This document shows positions 1 through 11,143 of a stretch of 64,000 bases of DNA, piece by piece. A model generated the notes under the pieces. That model made no database searches. It was not told where the DNA came from and saw only the letters and a program-made list of their open reading frames with translations. Origin of the DNA: an uncultured Porphyromonadaceae bacterium. GTDB taxonomy: Bacteria > Bacteroidota > Bacteroidia > Bacteroidales > Muribaculaceae. A program made the translations under genes and the position numbers. The first letter of the stretch is position 1. Each line of letters starts with the position of its first letter. Location: the NCBI GenBank assembly GCA_900545955.1, contig URAU01000001.1, positions 62,001-126,000 on the forward strand, written 5' to 3'.

Positions 1-1491
1 GGCATTTTTGGTAAGAGATGCGGCATAGTCGGGCCGGTTGCTGGCAAGCGAGTCGTTCATCCACGCCAGCGAAGCCACGTGGAGCTGGTAGTAGGTCGGA
101 TGCGGCGAAGCGTGCAGGAAGCGGTTGCGCTCATCGTCGAAGATATCTTCGCCGTGGTCGGCGCTGTAGACCATCGCCGCACGTCCGTCGACGGTCCGCA
201 GTGCGCCGATTACGTCGGCGAGCATGCCGTCGGTATAGCGTATGGAGTTGTCGTAGCCGTTTATGAGGCTTTCGCGGTTGGCACGGTTGGCGTCGAGCGC
301 ATTGTCGGGCGTGAAATATGTGTACTCGGCGGGATAGCGGTCTTTGTAGAGGAAGTGCGACCCATAGGTATGGAGCACGAAGAATTGCTTGGCATGCGTT
401 GTGTCAGCCACGGCCTCGCGAAGCCATATGGCCAGTTCATCGTCGTAGGGGTGAGTCTTGCCACCGAGTTCGGTATAGCGCACTTCGTCGGCTTCATCGC
501 CGAAAAACTGGGTGAACGACCGGTTGGCCGTCTGGTTGGAGAAGAAGTAGGTGTGGAATCCAGCCTCCTTCATGGCCGATATGATGCTTTTGGAAGAATA
601 GATTGAGTCGAAGTTCTCGGCAGAGAGGTAGCTCATCAGCATCGGCACGCTCTTATGGGTGGTGTTGGATTCGGAAATGGAACGGCTGAAAAACGCCAGG
701 TTAGGATCCTCGCTCAGGCGTGGGTTGGTGGGCCGGCCGTAGCCCGCGAGTTGCCAGTTGATTGCTCTCGATGTTTCTCCGATTACCATTACGTAGACTT
801 CGCGCTCGCCGGCGCCGCGGGTGCTACGTGCCCGGTGGCTGAATCCGGCGGCAGTCTGTTCATAATGGTTGGTTTTCACCGTTCGGTTTATGGCTTCCGC
901 AAGGTTGCAGACCACGTTGACCGGAAATAGTGTGTGACGCAGCGAGCCGAATGAGTTTCTGATTGTTACGATGCCCGTCAGTATGGCGGAGCAGCCGATG
1001 CCCGCAATGGCGAGTTTGCGCGCGCGTTGTGAGAATCTCTCTCCGAGCCGCCATTTTTTTATTATTCCTATGATTCCCGCGATGAGCGGCGGCAGGTAGA
1101 GCACCACCACGGCTCCGATGGCGTAGATGAGGTTGCCGAGGAGTTCGTTGACCTCTTCTACATTAGTGGTGGCTACGTTGAGAAACATGTCCACCGCTAT
1201 GATGGCCTCCCCGTAGAGATAGCTCAACACGAGCTGGAAAGCTCCGAAAATCATCAGCGGCAGGGTGATAACCACTGCCACTCCGATTCGGCGACGGTAG
1301 GTAAGCAGCAGGGCATATGCCGACACCGGCAGCAATATATTCAATGTGGCTGTCGCCCAGTCGTAGCGGTCGGTGATGTCGAGCACCGCATTGGGGATAA
1401 TCAGCGATGCGAGTGCCCAAAAAAACAGAATTACCGGAAGTATGGCCGCATTGCGGGTATGTCGGGATGATTTTTGTATCTCTGAATTCAT
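1..1491 (-). CDS. Lipid A phosphoethanolamine transferase (EptA-like sulfatase fold), 3' end cut by window
   Basis: Membrane enzyme that would transfer phosphoethanolamine to lipid A or another envelope glycan, acting at the periplasmic face. About 497 residues are visible from ATG at 1491; the C-terminus runs off the left edge. The first 170 residues carry about four to five hydrophobic segments, as in EptA/CptA. The soluble domain shows VIGETSRAINWQLAGYGRP, where the Thr of GETSR is the family nucleophile, then TTHKSVPMLMS, VLHTYGSHF and the metal-binding SADHGED. These motifs are seen directly; the precise acceptor is inferred. In Bacteroidetes, modification of the lipid A phosphate lowers sensitivity to cationic peptides. 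It is the last gene of the leftward group here and starts 10 bp after the stop of the barrel gene at 1502, so the two are probably co-transcribed. Confidence 0.88.
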   Translation of the reverse strand, partial: MNSEIQKSSRHTRNAAILPVILFFWALASLIIPNAVLDITDRYDWATATLNILLPVSAYALLLTYRRRIGVAVVITLPLMIFGAFQLVLSYLYGEAIIAVDMFLNVATTNVEEVNELLGNLIYAIGAVVVLYLPPLIAGIIGIIKKWRLGERFSQRARKLAIAGIGCSAILTGIVTIRNSFGSLRHTLFPVNVVCNLAEAINRTVKTNHYEQTAAGFSHRARSTRGAGEREVYVMVIGETSRAINWQLAGYGRPTNPRLSEDPNLAFFSRSISESNTTHKSVPMLMSYLSAENFDSIYSSKSIISAMKEAGFHTYFFSNQTANRSFTQFFGDEADEVRYTELGGKTHPYDDELAIWLREAVADTTHAKQFFVLHTYGSHFLYKDRYPAEYTYFTPDNALDANRANRESLINGYDNSIRYTDGMLADVIGALRTVDGRAAMVYSADHGEDIFDDERNRFLHASPHPTYYQLHVASLAWMNDSLASNRPDYAASLTKNA

Positions 1492-1501
1492 TGAGAGCCG
1501 T

Positions 1502-2689
1502 TTAGAATGTTTCGTGGATGCCCATGGCGAAGGCGGTGCTGTGTCGGCCGAATCCGAGGTCCACGCGGATATTCACCCTCTTCTTGAATTCCCAGCGATA
1601 GCCTATGCCATAGGAGGGGAGGAGCCGGTCGGAGTCAATCTGGCTGAAACGGTCGAACACTGTTCCCAGTCCCGCCCACACCACGATGCCGTTGCGGCGC
1701 CATACGTGCTGACGCACCTCGACGGTCACGTCGGCTTCCTGCTTGGCGCGGTAGCGTCCCTCGTAGTATCCGCGTATGCCGTCGGAGTCGTCGACGGTGG
1801 GAAGGAGTGTCCATGGGGTGTTGCCGTAAGTGCTCCAGCCGTGCACCTGGAATGCCACGATGCCGCTGCTCCACCACTTTTTATAGGCGTTGAATATGAA
1901 TTCCGTTTCGGAAAAAGCGTAGTCGTTGCCGATGAAACGAGGGTAGAAGTTCTGTTTTACGGTGAGTTGAATGCCACGGCTGGCGTTGGTGGGGAAGTCG
2001 CGGTTGTCGAGCGAGAATATCAGTCCGAATCCGTAGTTGAACATTCGCAGATTCTCGCCGCCCCATAGCCATGGCATATCCATGCGTGTGGCTTTGCCGT
2101 AGTTGAAGTTGGCGGAGGGACCGATGAATATGTGCTGTCCGAATCTCCATTGCCATTCCACATGAAATTCGCTCTGCAATTCGGTATAGGAGCATTCGTT
2201 GTCGTCGTTGCGCTGACTGTCAAAATCAAGTCCCCAGAATTTCAGAGGGTAGTGGGCAAAGTCGGCCTTATAGTTGATGCGCCAGCGATCGGCGGGGGCG
2301 TAGTGCTCGCCGAAGATACCCACGCGATACAGCCCCGTTATGCTTCCCTGGCCGAACACCGATACGTTGCTCTGGCGGGTGAGGCTGTCGCGGCGCGTGC
2401 GGTAGAGTCCGGCGGCTATCACGGCCACCTGAAGGCTTGTGGCTTCGGAATAGCTGGGGCCGCCCAGAAATGTCACGTCGAATTTCTTTTCAGGACGCTC
2501 TTTGTTGGCGTCGCCGAAGTAGTTTATTATCCGTTGAATCAGCCCGGGCCGGTCCTGCCTTATCGTATCGGCTGCCATTTTCACTGTAGCGGGCGCAACG
2601 GTCATTGTATCGGCCGGCTCGCTCGCGGCGACCGGAGTCGTTGCGAGGAGTATGGCCAAAATGGCTGTCAGTGTCCTTGTGAATTTCAT
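1502..2689 (-). CDS. BamA/TamA-family outer membrane beta-barrel protein
   Basis: 395 residues from ATG at 2689. This start is preferred over an in-frame upstream one because it opens with a clean signal peptide (MKFTRTLTAILAILLATTPVAASEP) and lies about 48 nt downstream of a promoter box. After a short linker, most of the protein consists of alternating aromatic beta strands typical of the bacterial surface antigen barrel (PF01103-like): YRVGIFGEHYAPADRW, GIRGYYEGRYRAK near the C-terminal third, and a final strand ending in HETF with terminal Phe. No POTRA repeats fit into the short N-terminal part, so it is a barrel-only member and not BamA itself. Role is unknown; an outer membrane export or lipid function is inference from fold. 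It sits upstream of the phosphoethanolamine transferase on the same strand. Confidence 0.8.
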   Translation of the reverse strand: MKFTRTLTAILAILLATTPVAASEPADTMTVAPATVKMAADTIRQDRPGLIQRIINYFGDANKERPEKKFDVTFLGGPSYSEATSLQVAVIAAGLYRTRRDSLTRQSNVSVFGQGSITGLYRVGIFGEHYAPADRWRINYKADFAHYPLKFWGLDFDSQRNDDNECSYTELQSEFHVEWQWRFGQHIFIGPSANFNYGKATRMDMPWLWGGENLRMFNYGFGLIFSLDNRDFPTNASRGIQLTVKQNFYPRFIGNDYAFSETEFIFNAYKKWWSSGIVAFQVHGWSTYGNTPWTLLPTVDDSDGIRGYYEGRYRAKQEADVTVEVRQHVWRRNGIVVWAGLGTVFDRFSQIDSDRLLPSYGIGYRWEFKKRVNIRVDLGFGRHSTAFAMGIHETF

Positions 2690-2742
2690 TACGAAATGTG
2701 CGGTTGGTCGGCGGGGAATTCCCCTTTGGGTAAAATTTTCGA

Positions 2743-2750
2743 CAAATTTA
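2743..2750 (-). promoter_or_regulatory. -7 box of the barrel gene
   Basis: On the minus strand this reads TAAATTTG, an exact match to the Bacteroidetes -7 consensus TAnnTTTG. No clear TTG at -33 is seen. Transcription would start near 2737, giving a leader of about 48 nt before ATG at 2689. Confidence 0.5.
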
Positions 2751-2879
2751 CGAATATTTCTCGTAAAAATGTCGGTCGGGAATGTCGGTTTAGTCTTCGG
2801 GCGTTGGCCGTATTGACTGATTTTGTGTGCTTTTAAGCCTAAAGAGGCTAACTTTATGTACGGCTTTGGGAGATATTTC

Positions 2880-2921
2880 AATGGCGGCGGTAAGCAACCG
2901 GATGTTGCCCCCGCCGCCATT
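2880..2921 (-). terminator. GC-rich hairpin downstream of glutamine synthetase
   Basis: AATGGCGGCGG pairs with CCGCCGCCATT around a 20-nt loop. It lies 27 bp after the glutamine synthetase stop and before the barrel gene promoter. There is no T-tract, so it may be an RNA-stabilising 3' end and not a classical terminator. Confidence 0.55.
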
Positions 2922-2947
2922 GTAACGGTAATGTATCTGATTCGCTC

Positions 2948-5137
<2,190 letters not shown>

Positions 5138-5205
5138 AATGATTTGAATTAAACTTGACAGTTGATTAAAAAAATGTGTATGATGTTGATGAATGTATTC
5201 AGGTG

Positions 5206-6438
5206 TCAGAACGTTGTGGATGCAATGCGCTTCACGGCCTCCATGGTGTTTTCGTAGGTGTTGAAGGCTGTGAGGCGGATATAACCCTCCCCGGCGGGAC
5301 CGAAGCCTGCTCCGGGAGTTCCGGCCACGTGGCAGCGGTCGAGCAGCGCGTCGAAGAATGCCCAGGAGTCCATCCCGGCGGGTGTCTTGATCCATACGTA
5401 GGGGGCGTTCTCGCCGCCGAACACTTCCAGCCCGGCCTTGCGCAGTCCGTCGAGCAGGGCATGGGCGTTGCGCAGGTAGTAATCTACGGTTTCGCGGGTC
5501 TGCTGTTTCCCTTCGGGGGTGTAGATGGCTGCTGCAGCGCGCTGCGATATGTAGCTGGCGCCGTTGAACTTGGTGCACTGGCGGCGGTTCCAAAGGTGGT
5601 TGAGTCCCACCTCCTTGCCATCTTTGTCGAGGCCTTTGAGGGCTTTGGGCACCACGGTATACCCGCAGCGCACTCCGGTGAATCCGGCGGTTTTCGAGAA
5701 GCTGCGGAACTCGATGGCGCACTCTTTTGCTCCCTCGATTTCATAGATGGAGTGGGGCACGTCGGCATCGCGGATGAACGTCTCGTAGGCGGAATCGAAG
5801 AGTATCAGGGCTCCGTTTTTGCGTGCGTAGTCCACCCAGACTTTCAGCTGACTGCGCGTTAGGGTCGTGCCGGTGGGATTGTTGGGATAGCAGAGGTAGA
5901 TCATGTCGACCGGCTCCGTCGGTAATGCGGGTACGAATCCGTTTTCGGCGGTTACGGGGAGGTAGACGATGTTGCTCCAGCAGCCCTCGGCATCGAGTTC
6001 GCCGGCTCGGCCGCCCATCACGTTGGTGTCGACGTATACGGGATATACCGGGTCGGTGACGGCCACGCGGTTGCTGCGGCTCAGTATGTCCCCGATGTTG
6101 CCTGTGTCGCTTTTGGCACCGTCGCTCACGAATATCTCGTCGGTGTCGATGTCGATGCCGCGGGCACGGTAGTCGTTTTCGGCGATAGCCTCGCGCAGGA
6201 ATGCGTAGCCCTGCTCGGGTCCGTAGCCGTGGAAGGTGCGTGCGTCGGCTTCGTCGTCGACGGCGGAGTGCATGGCGCCGATAGCGGCCGGGCAGAGCGG
6301 ACGCGTCACGTCACCGATGCCCATACGGATTATGTCGGCTTCGGGGTGGGCTTCCTTATAGGCGTTTATTCTTTTTGCCACTTCCGAGAAGAGGTAGCTC
6401 TCGGCGAGTTTGCAGAAGTTGTCGTTTATATGAAACAT
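5206..6438 (-). CDS. dapL: LL-diaminopimelate aminotransferase
   Basis: PLP-dependent class I/II aminotransferase that converts tetrahydrodipicolinate directly to LL-diaminopimelate with glutamate as donor, bypassing the succinylase or acetylase steps. 410 residues, the usual DapL length. Visible: [11 protein letters not shown] at about 41-51, the nucleotide-like YPNNPTGTT motif near 185-193, and the PLP lysine in [15 protein letters not shown] (Lys about 249). It lies 29 bp downstream of dapF on the same strand, giving two consecutive steps of meso-diaminopimelate synthesis for lysine and peptidoglycan. Glutamine synthetase follows, a nitrogen-assimilation neighbour. Confidence 0.96.
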   Translation of the reverse strand: MFHINDNFCKLAESYLFSEVAKRINAYKEAHPEADIIRMGIGDVTRPLCPAAIGAMHSAVDDEADARTFHGYGPEQGYAFLREAIAENDYRARGIDIDTDEIFVSDGAKSDTGNIGDILSRSNRVAVTDPVYPVYVDTNVMGGRAGELDAEGCWSNIVYLPVTAENGFVPALPTEPVDMIYLCYPNNPTGTTLTRSQLKVWVDYARKNGALILFDSAYETFIRDADVPHSIYEIEGAKECAIEFRSFSKTAGFTGVRCGYTVVPKALKGLDKDGKEVGLNHLWNRRQCTKFNGASYISQRAAAAIYTPEGKQQTRETVDYYLRNAHALLDGLRKAGLEVFGGENAPYVWIKTPAGMDSWAFFDALLDRCHVAGTPGAGFGPAGEGYIRLTAFNTYENTMEAVKRIASTTF

Positions 6439-6467
6439 ATAATATATGGTGTATTTGTTGTTGGCGT

Positions 6468-7364
6468 TTATATTTCAGGAATAGGCATCGTGCCCCGGAA
6501 CACTTCCGTGGCTGGACCTTCCATCAGTATGTGGCCGGTGGCGAGGTCGCGGTCGATTTTCAAGGTGCCTCCGAGAAGTTTCACCTCCACTGGCCACTGG
6601 CAGTGGCCGGCGGCTACCGCGGCCACTGCCGTGGCGCAGGCTCCGGTGCCGCAGGCCATCGTCTCGCCGCTGCCGCGTTCCCATACGCGCATATCCACGC
6701 TGTGTGCTCCCGTGGGGCGTACAAACTCTATGTTGGCCCGGTCGGGCCACATCGGGTGGCGTTCGAGTTGCGGTCCGTCGCCGAGTACTATCGCGTCGGT
6801 AATCTCCTCAGTGAATATCACTCCGTGGGGATTTCCCATCGATACGGCGTTTATGCAGTAGGCGTTGCCGTTGACTTCGGCCCGGAGGTTCATCCCGTCG
6901 GTATGGCCGGGGGCGCTTACAGGGATTTCGGCAGGTGTCAGCACGGGTGCGCCCATATCCACTTTTACAGTGGCGATTTTACCGTCGGCGGCAGGGTAGA
7001 GGTCTAAAAATTTTACGCCCGAAAGAGTTTCGAGCGTAAGATGGGGTTTGGTCGCCAGACCATGGTCGAAGATGTATTTGCCGACGCAGCGGATGCCGTT
7101 GCCACACATTTTCGCTTCCGAGCCGTCGGCGTTGAAAATGCGCATTGTGAAGTCGGCGATTTCTGAGGGGAGTATGAGGATGATTCCGTCGCCGCCCACT
7201 CCGGTGTGGCGGTCCGAGAGTATTTCCGACAGTCGCCCGAGACGACTGTTGTCGGTGAGCACATCCGTCGGGATTCCCGACCGCTCTTCGCCGCGGGTGC
7301 AGTCGAAGTAGATGTAGTCGTTCCCGATGCCATGCATCTTGGTGAATCTTAGCATGTTTGCCAT
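6468..7364 (-). CDS. dapF: Diaminopimelate epimerase
   Basis: Interconverts LL- and meso-diaminopimelate without cofactor, using two cysteines. 298 residues from ATG at 7364. This start is chosen because GGAAAGG sits just upstream, the alternative start at 7421 would fall almost on the predicted transcription start, and family members begin at the [17 protein letters not shown] motif. Both catalytic cysteines are present: MCGNGIRC (first) and [13 protein letters not shown] (second). First gene of the dapF-dapL-glnN run, with its own promoter at 7430-7458. Confidence 0.96.
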   Translation of the reverse strand: MANMLRFTKMHGIGNDYIYFDCTRGEERSGIPTDVLTDNSRLGRLSEILSDRHTGVGGDGIILILPSEIADFTMRIFNADGSEAKMCGNGIRCVGKYIFDHGLATKPHLTLETLSGVKFLDLYPAADGKIATVKVDMGAPVLTPAEIPVSAPGHTDGMNLRAEVNGNAYCINAVSMGNPHGVIFTEEITDAIVLGDGPQLERHPMWPDRANIEFVRPTGAHSVDMRVWERGSGETMACGTGACATAVAAVAAGHCQWPVEVKLLGGTLKIDRDLATGHILMEGPATEVFRGTMPIPEI

Positions 7365-7429
7365 AAGCCTTTCCGTTGGTTTATGTATCGTCCGTCGCCG
7401 CCTTAGCGGCCCTTCAGACAATTAAAGCG

Positions 7430-7458
7430 CAAATTTAGCTATTTTTCGCATATTCCAA
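7430..7458 (-). promoter_or_regulatory. Promoter of dapF
   Basis: Minus strand: TTG at 7458-7456, 18-nt spacer, TAAATTTG at 7437-7430 (exact TAnnTTTG). Start of transcription near 7424, leader about 60 nt. Confidence 0.6.
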
Positions 7459-7680
7459 TCCTTTCCCCTCCAATTTTTTCAAAATTCTCATGATTTATTC
7501 AATGGCTCTTTCGTTTTCCCTCCGCCTCTATTTGCGCGCCTTCCAGCGCTCCCTCGGCCGCTGTCCCTCCTGTCCCCATGCTCGGCCCTGCGGGCCATCA
7601 CATGGGGTTGGACACAACCCCGTCCCTCCGGGCCTCCGCGGCCGTCCTCGCCGTAAAGCTTTTTTCCGCGCCTCTGGGCC

Positions 7681-7760
7681 TTTTGGTTCTTTTCAGCCCG
7701 TGAAAAGAACGCAACTTGCGCCCTCGGTCTTTTGGTTCTTTTCGGCCCGCGAAAAGAACG
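7681..7760. repeat. Two 31-bp palindromic direct repeats in a gene-free region
   Basis: Copies at 7681-7711 and 7730-7760 differ at only a few bases. Each contains GGTTCTTTTC and GAAAAGAAC as inverted arms around a short GC-rich centre, so each can fold alone. The surrounding 7459-7842 interval holds no credible gene: open frames there are low-complexity, Pro/Arg-rich and have no family features. Confidence 0.7.
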
Positions 7761-7762
7761 GG

Positions 7763-7810
7763 CGCCCCGCTATGGAAGCATGTTCAGGATCCATGCTCCG
7801 TAGCGGGGCG
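7763..7810. terminator. Long hairpin downstream of the CPBP protease gene
   Basis: CGCCCCGCTATGGAAGCATG (7763-7782) is nearly complementary to 7792-7810, with a 9-nt loop and one or two mismatches. It lies 32 bp past the CPBP stop and between it and the dapF promoter. No T-tract follows on either strand, so the function (termination, stabilisation or repeat element) is open. Confidence 0.5.
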
Positions 7811-7842
7811 TCGTATATTATAATATAGATGTGGGTAGATTT

Positions 7843-8739
7843 TTATTTGGGGCGGCTGGTGAGATAGAGGAGGCGGAGGAGGCAGGCGGTGAGGATGGCT
7901 GAGCCGATGGCGAGGCCTACGGAGCCGACGGTGATTTCGGTGGAGCCGGCGTCGTTGAGTACCGCAAGGATGGAGTCGGGGTCATTGGCCGTGCGCCAGG
8001 TGGTGATTACCACCAGCGAATTGTTGAAAGCGTGGGCTATGACGGGTACCCACAGCGAGTTGGTCCACCAAAGGGCATAGCCGAAGAAAGCACCCAGGAG
8101 CATACGGGGCACAAAGCCGAACATCTGGAAGTGCACGAAGCTGAACACTGCCGCGGCTGTCCATACGGCGATATGGCCGTTCAGGCGGTTGGCCTGCATG
8201 ACGCGCTGAAACGCTCCACGGAAGAAAATCTCCTCGCTGAATCCGGCCATCACGCCCACAATCAGTACCGACACAATCATCGACCATACCGAGGCACCAG
8301 CCATCAGCGAGTCGGTGGTGGCTTTGGCAGTATCCTCCATCTGTCGCATGGCCTCCTCTACAACGGCCATCGATTCGGGAAGATGCCATCCTTCGTTCCA
8401 CTGGATTATCATGTTCATCGCCGGGATGGAGCAGAGAAGCGTCGCGATGGCAAGAAGTACCTGCAGAAGCGTGGGAGCCTTGTCGACCCCGAGCAGACGG
8501 GCCGGGAGACGGCTGGCCACGAGTGCCACAGCTATGGCAGGCAGGATAAAAACGAACACATCCTGAAGTACCATGGCGATGCGCATGGCGCTTTCCGGTC
8601 GACCGATTACCTTGACAAGCAGCGGACTGACGATGGATAGCAGAATCAGGAAGAAGGCGAACAGTGCGAAGAGCAGCACAAGCGCGAGAGCCCCGGAATT
8701 CGGGCGGAGCAGGGGAGTGGCAGGTTTTATAGTCGTCAT
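7843..8739 (-). CDS. CPBP-family intramembrane glutamic endopeptidase
   Basis: 298 residues, multi-pass inner membrane protein of the CPBP (Rce1/Abi) family. The characteristic motifs are complete: EE at 169-170 in FSEEIFFRGAFQRV with Arg174, His203 in SFVHFQMFG, and His236/Asn240 in IAHAFNNS. At least seven hydrophobic segments can be picked out. Known members cleave prenylated or short membrane peptides or act in bacteriocin immunity; the substrate here cannot be told. Its start lies 11 bp after the trmN6 stop, so it is probably the second gene of that transcript. Confidence 0.92.
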   Translation of the reverse strand: MTTIKPATPLLRPNSGALALVLLFALFAFFLILLSIVSPLLVKVIGRPESAMRIAMVLQDVFVFILPAIAVALVASRLPARLLGVDKAPTLLQVLLAIATLLCSIPAMNMIIQWNEGWHLPESMAVVEEAMRQMEDTAKATTDSLMAGASVWSMIVSVLIVGVMAGFSEEIFFRGAFQRVMQANRLNGHIAVWTAAAVFSFVHFQMFGFVPRMLLGAFFGYALWWTNSLWVPVIAHAFNNSLVVITTWRTANDPDSILAVLNDAGSTEITVGSVGLAIGSAILTACLLRLLYLTSRPK

Positions 8740-8750
8740 ATTATAAAATA

Positions 8751-9506
8751 TTATGCTTTAGGATGGTAGAACGGTTCTACCAATCGGCTGTACCGGTCGG
8801 AGAAACCGCCCTCGGGGGTATGGATAAGCAGATTTTCGCGTTGCGTTGCGGTTGCGATGCCGCTGTGGCGGAATTCCATCAGGATGCGCCGCGGCGGCTT
8901 GCGCGGCGTGGTGGCGACGATGCATTCGCGTGTCGGTTCAAGTCGCGTGAACCTCGCCTCTGTGCGCGCCTCGTCGGCTTTGTCGGCGGGGAGCACTACC
9001 GCCAATATCCCCTCAGGGGCAAGCACATGCGCTGCACCATCCATCAGGTCGTGCAGACCGAGCGATTCCTGGTGGCGTGCGATGCGACGGGCATCGTCTG
9101 GAGCCTGGGCGCCTCCCGTGAAAAATGGCGGATTGGAGATAATCAGGTCGTATGTGCCAGCTTCGGCCGAAGCCGCAAATTCCCGGAAATCGGTCTGGAA
9201 CGCCTCCAGTCGAGCAGCCCAGGGCGACCGGCTGAAATTCGCGGCCGCCTCTGCGGCGGCGTCAGCATCGATGTCGATGCCGAGCACCGACAAACCTGTA
9301 AACCGCTGGGCGAGCATCAGCGAGAGTACCCCGGTGCCGCAGCCGATGTCGAGAGCCCTCAGTATGGGCCGTCCTGCGAAGCACGACGTCTCGAACGCCC
9401 AGGCACCGAGCAACACGGCATCCGTGCCTATTTTCATAGCACTCAGCTTGTTGCTTACCTCAAACTGGCGGAAGCGGAAGGTGGTCTGTCGGTCGGGATT
9501 GCGCAT
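8751..9506 (-). CDS. trmN6: tRNA1(Val) A37 N6-methyltransferase
   Basis: SAM-dependent methyltransferase of the YfiC/TrmN6 type, about 251 residues from ATG at 9506. The start at MRNPDRQTTFRFRQF is preferred to an upstream ATG because the predicted transcript begins near 9519. Visible: the entry motif KIGTDAVLLGAW, SAM-binding DIGCGTGVLSLMLAQ, and the N6-adenine catalytic motif IISNPPFF. Followed by the CPBP protease gene. The call could in principle be another N6-adenine methyltransferase of the same family, but the FRFRQF..KIGTDAVLLGAW opening is typical of this group. Confidence 0.9.
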   Translation of the reverse strand: MRNPDRQTTFRFRQFEVSNKLSAMKIGTDAVLLGAWAFETSCFAGRPILRALDIGCGTGVLSLMLAQRFTGLSVLGIDIDADAAAEAAANFSRSPWAARLEAFQTDFREFAASAEAGTYDLIISNPPFFTGGAQAPDDARRIARHQESLGLHDLMDGAAHVLAPEGILAVVLPADKADEARTEARFTRLEPTRECIVATTPRKPPRRILMEFRHSGIATATQRENLLIHTPEGGFSDRYSRLVEPFYHPKA

Positions 9507-9524
9507 AGTAGTCTCTATCGGTGC

Positions 9525-9532
9525 AAAGTTAA
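9525..9532 (-). promoter_or_regulatory. -7 box of trmN6
   Basis: Minus strand TAACTTTG, exact consensus. A TTTGG lies at 9560-9556, a slightly long 23-nt spacing. Leader about 13 nt to ATG at 9506. Confidence 0.6.
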
Positions 9533-9546
9533 CCAAAATAATCCTA

Positions 9547-9577
9547 TTGCGAATACCAAATCTTTATCGTAACTTCG
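9547..9577 (+). promoter_or_regulatory. Promoter of the TetR gene, divergent from trmN6
   Basis: TTG at 9547-9549, 20-nt spacer, TAACTTCG at 9570-9577 (7 of 8 consensus positions). It overlaps the upstream region of the leftward trmN6 promoter, so a TetR operator here would affect both. Confidence 0.5.
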
Positions 9578-9616
9578 CCAAGCTTTTAGCACTTTAGCTA
9601 CAACCCTCCCTGCCCT

Positions 9617-10231
9617 ATGGTCAGCAAAACCCGCGACAGACTTATCGAAGTCGCCCGCCAGCTTTTCGCCCGAAAGGGGGTGGAGAACACCACCATGCTC
9701 GATATCGCCGCCGCCTCCGACCGCGGACGGCGCACGCTCTACACCTATTTCCGCAATAAGCGCGAAATCCATCAGGCCGTGATAGAGCGCGAGGGGGAGC
9801 AGGCCGTGGCCCGCGAGAGAGCCGTTCAGCTAAGCGACCTCACGGCCCGCGAGAAATTGCGCAGCATACTTTTCGCGCGTTTCGAGACGCTGCGGTGCGA
9901 GGCTGCCCAGCGAAGCGCAGACCCGCGTCCGCTAATGTCGTTGCTGGAAGGGAAACGGGTAGGAAAAATCCGCCGTCTTGCCGCCATCAAGGAGGTGGAG
10001 ATACTTCGCGACGTGGTGGCGCAAGGTGTGGCCTCCGGCGAGTTCCGCGCCGACGTGGCCGAGAGGGTGGTGCCGCTCGTGGTGCTGATGATGCTCGGTG
10101 TCGACGCCACGGCCTCCGACCGTCTGCTTGAGGTAGTGGGAATGTCGCGCGACGACACATTCTCCTCGGCCGTCGACTTCATTCTCGATGCCATCAGCGT
10201 TGGCAGCCCTGACGCCGGTTCGCCGGAATAA
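9617..10231 (+). CDS. TetR/AcrR-family transcriptional regulator
   Basis: 204 residues. The N-terminal 60 residues form a standard TetR DNA-binding domain: RDRLIEVARQLFARKGVENT, then MLDIAAASDRGRRTLYTYFRNK, which contains the recognition helix and the invariant YxYFxxK. The remaining alpha-helical part is a ligand-binding domain of no recognisable class. It stands 42 bp upstream of fabG on the same strand, as in TetR regulators of fatty acid metabolism, so control of the neighbouring reductase by an acyl-CoA or similar ligand is a reasonable but untested idea. Confidence 0.9.
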   Translation: MVSKTRDRLIEVARQLFARKGVENTTMLDIAAASDRGRRTLYTYFRNKREIHQAVIEREGEQAVARERAVQLSDLTAREKLRSILFARFETLRCEAAQRSADPRPLMSLLEGKRVGKIRRLAAIKEVEILRDVVAQGVASGEFRADVAERVVPLVVLMMLGVDATASDRLLEVVGMSRDDTFSSAVDFILDAISVGSPDAGSPE

Positions 10232-10273
10232 CCAGACAACATTATATATCCGTATATAAACAAGAACTTAACA

Positions 10274-11020
10274 ATGAAACTACTTGAAGGAAAAACTGCA
10301 ATCGTCACCGGCGCCGCCCGCGGCATCGGCAAGGAGATTGCCCTGCGTTTTGCCCGTGAAGGCGCCAACATCGCCTTCACCGATCTCGTAATCGACGAAA
10401 ACGGAAAGAAGACCGAAGAGGAAATTGCCGCTCTCGGCGTGAAGGTGAAAGGATATGCATCCAATGCCGCCGATTTCGCCCAGACCGAAGAGGTCGTAAA
10501 ACAGATTCATCAGGATTTCGGCTCCATCGATATTCTCGTAAACAACGCCGGAATCACCAAAGACGGTCTTATGATGCGTATGACCGAGGCCCAGTGGGAT
10601 GCCGTAATCGCCGTCAACCTCAAGAGCGCGTTCAACTTCATCCACGCCGTGCTCCCCGTAATGCTTCGTCAGCGTAGCGGTTCCATCATCAATATGGCGT
10701 CGGTGGTCGGCGTTCACGGAAATGCAGGTCAGTCGAACTATGCTGCCTCCAAGGCCGGCCTTATCGCTCTGGCCAAGAGCGTAGCCCAGGAAGTAGGTTC
10801 GCGCGGCATCCGCGCCAACGCTATTGCTCCCGGCTTCATCGAGACCGCCATGACAGCCGCCCTCCCCGAAGATGTACGTGCCGAATGGTGCAAGAAGATA
10901 CCTCTGCGCCGCGGTGGCAAGGTCGAGGACATCGCCAATGTGGCTACTTTCCTTGCTTCCGACATGTCGGGCTACGTCACCGGTCAGGTTATCCAGGTCG
11001 ACGGCGGCATGAACATGTAA
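10274..11020 (+). CDS. fabG: 3-oxoacyl-[ACP] reductase
   Basis: NADPH-dependent short-chain dehydrogenase reducing 3-oxoacyl-ACP in fatty acid elongation. 248 residues, the standard FabG length. Features: cofactor motif TGAARGIGKEIA at about 12-23, NNAG at about 90-93, catalytic Ser in NMASVVGVHGNAGQ, and YAASKAG with the Tyr/Lys pair, ending in the usual GQVIQVDGGMNM. No other fab genes are adjacent, so this is an isolated copy following a TetR regulator. Its 3' end is marked by a strong hairpin at 11060-11094. Confidence 0.94.
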   Translation: MKLLEGKTAIVTGAARGIGKEIALRFAREGANIAFTDLVIDENGKKTEEEIAALGVKVKGYASNAADFAQTEEVVKQIHQDFGSIDILVNNAGITKDGLMMRMTEAQWDAVIAVNLKSAFNFIHAVLPVMLRQRSGSIINMASVVGVHGNAGQSNYAASKAGLIALAKSVAQEVGSRGIRANAIAPGFIETAMTAALPEDVRAEWCKKIPLRRGGKVEDIANVATFLASDMSGYVTGQVIQVDGGMNM

Positions 11021-11059
11021 TCGCCTCCGCGCATTATTCCTAATAAGGGTGTAAGCCAT

Positions 11060-11094
11060 CCGGGATTATTGCAAGACTCACGCAATAATCCCGG
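11060..11094 (+). terminator. Hairpin after fabG
   Basis: Thirteen-base-pair perfect stem, CCGGGATTATTGC with its complement, 9-nt loop, 40 bp past the fabG stop. The T-tract is absent, so it is a probable 3' end and possibly only a partial terminator before the DUF4290 gene. Confidence 0.6.
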
Positions 11095-11143
11095 CGGCAC
11101 GCCCGATTTATCAAGCTGTAATACATTCCCTCCTGCTATACAA

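Noticed and set aside
5138..5722. N-terminal extension of glutamine synthetase
   Set aside because: The upstream in-frame part overlaps dapL on the same strand in another frame and is arginine-rich; the 729-residue form matches the family.
7490..7828. 112-codon frame in the repeat region after dapF
   Set aside because: Pro/Arg/Ser-rich translation running across palindromic repeats, with no homology features; it is a by-product of GC-rich repeats.
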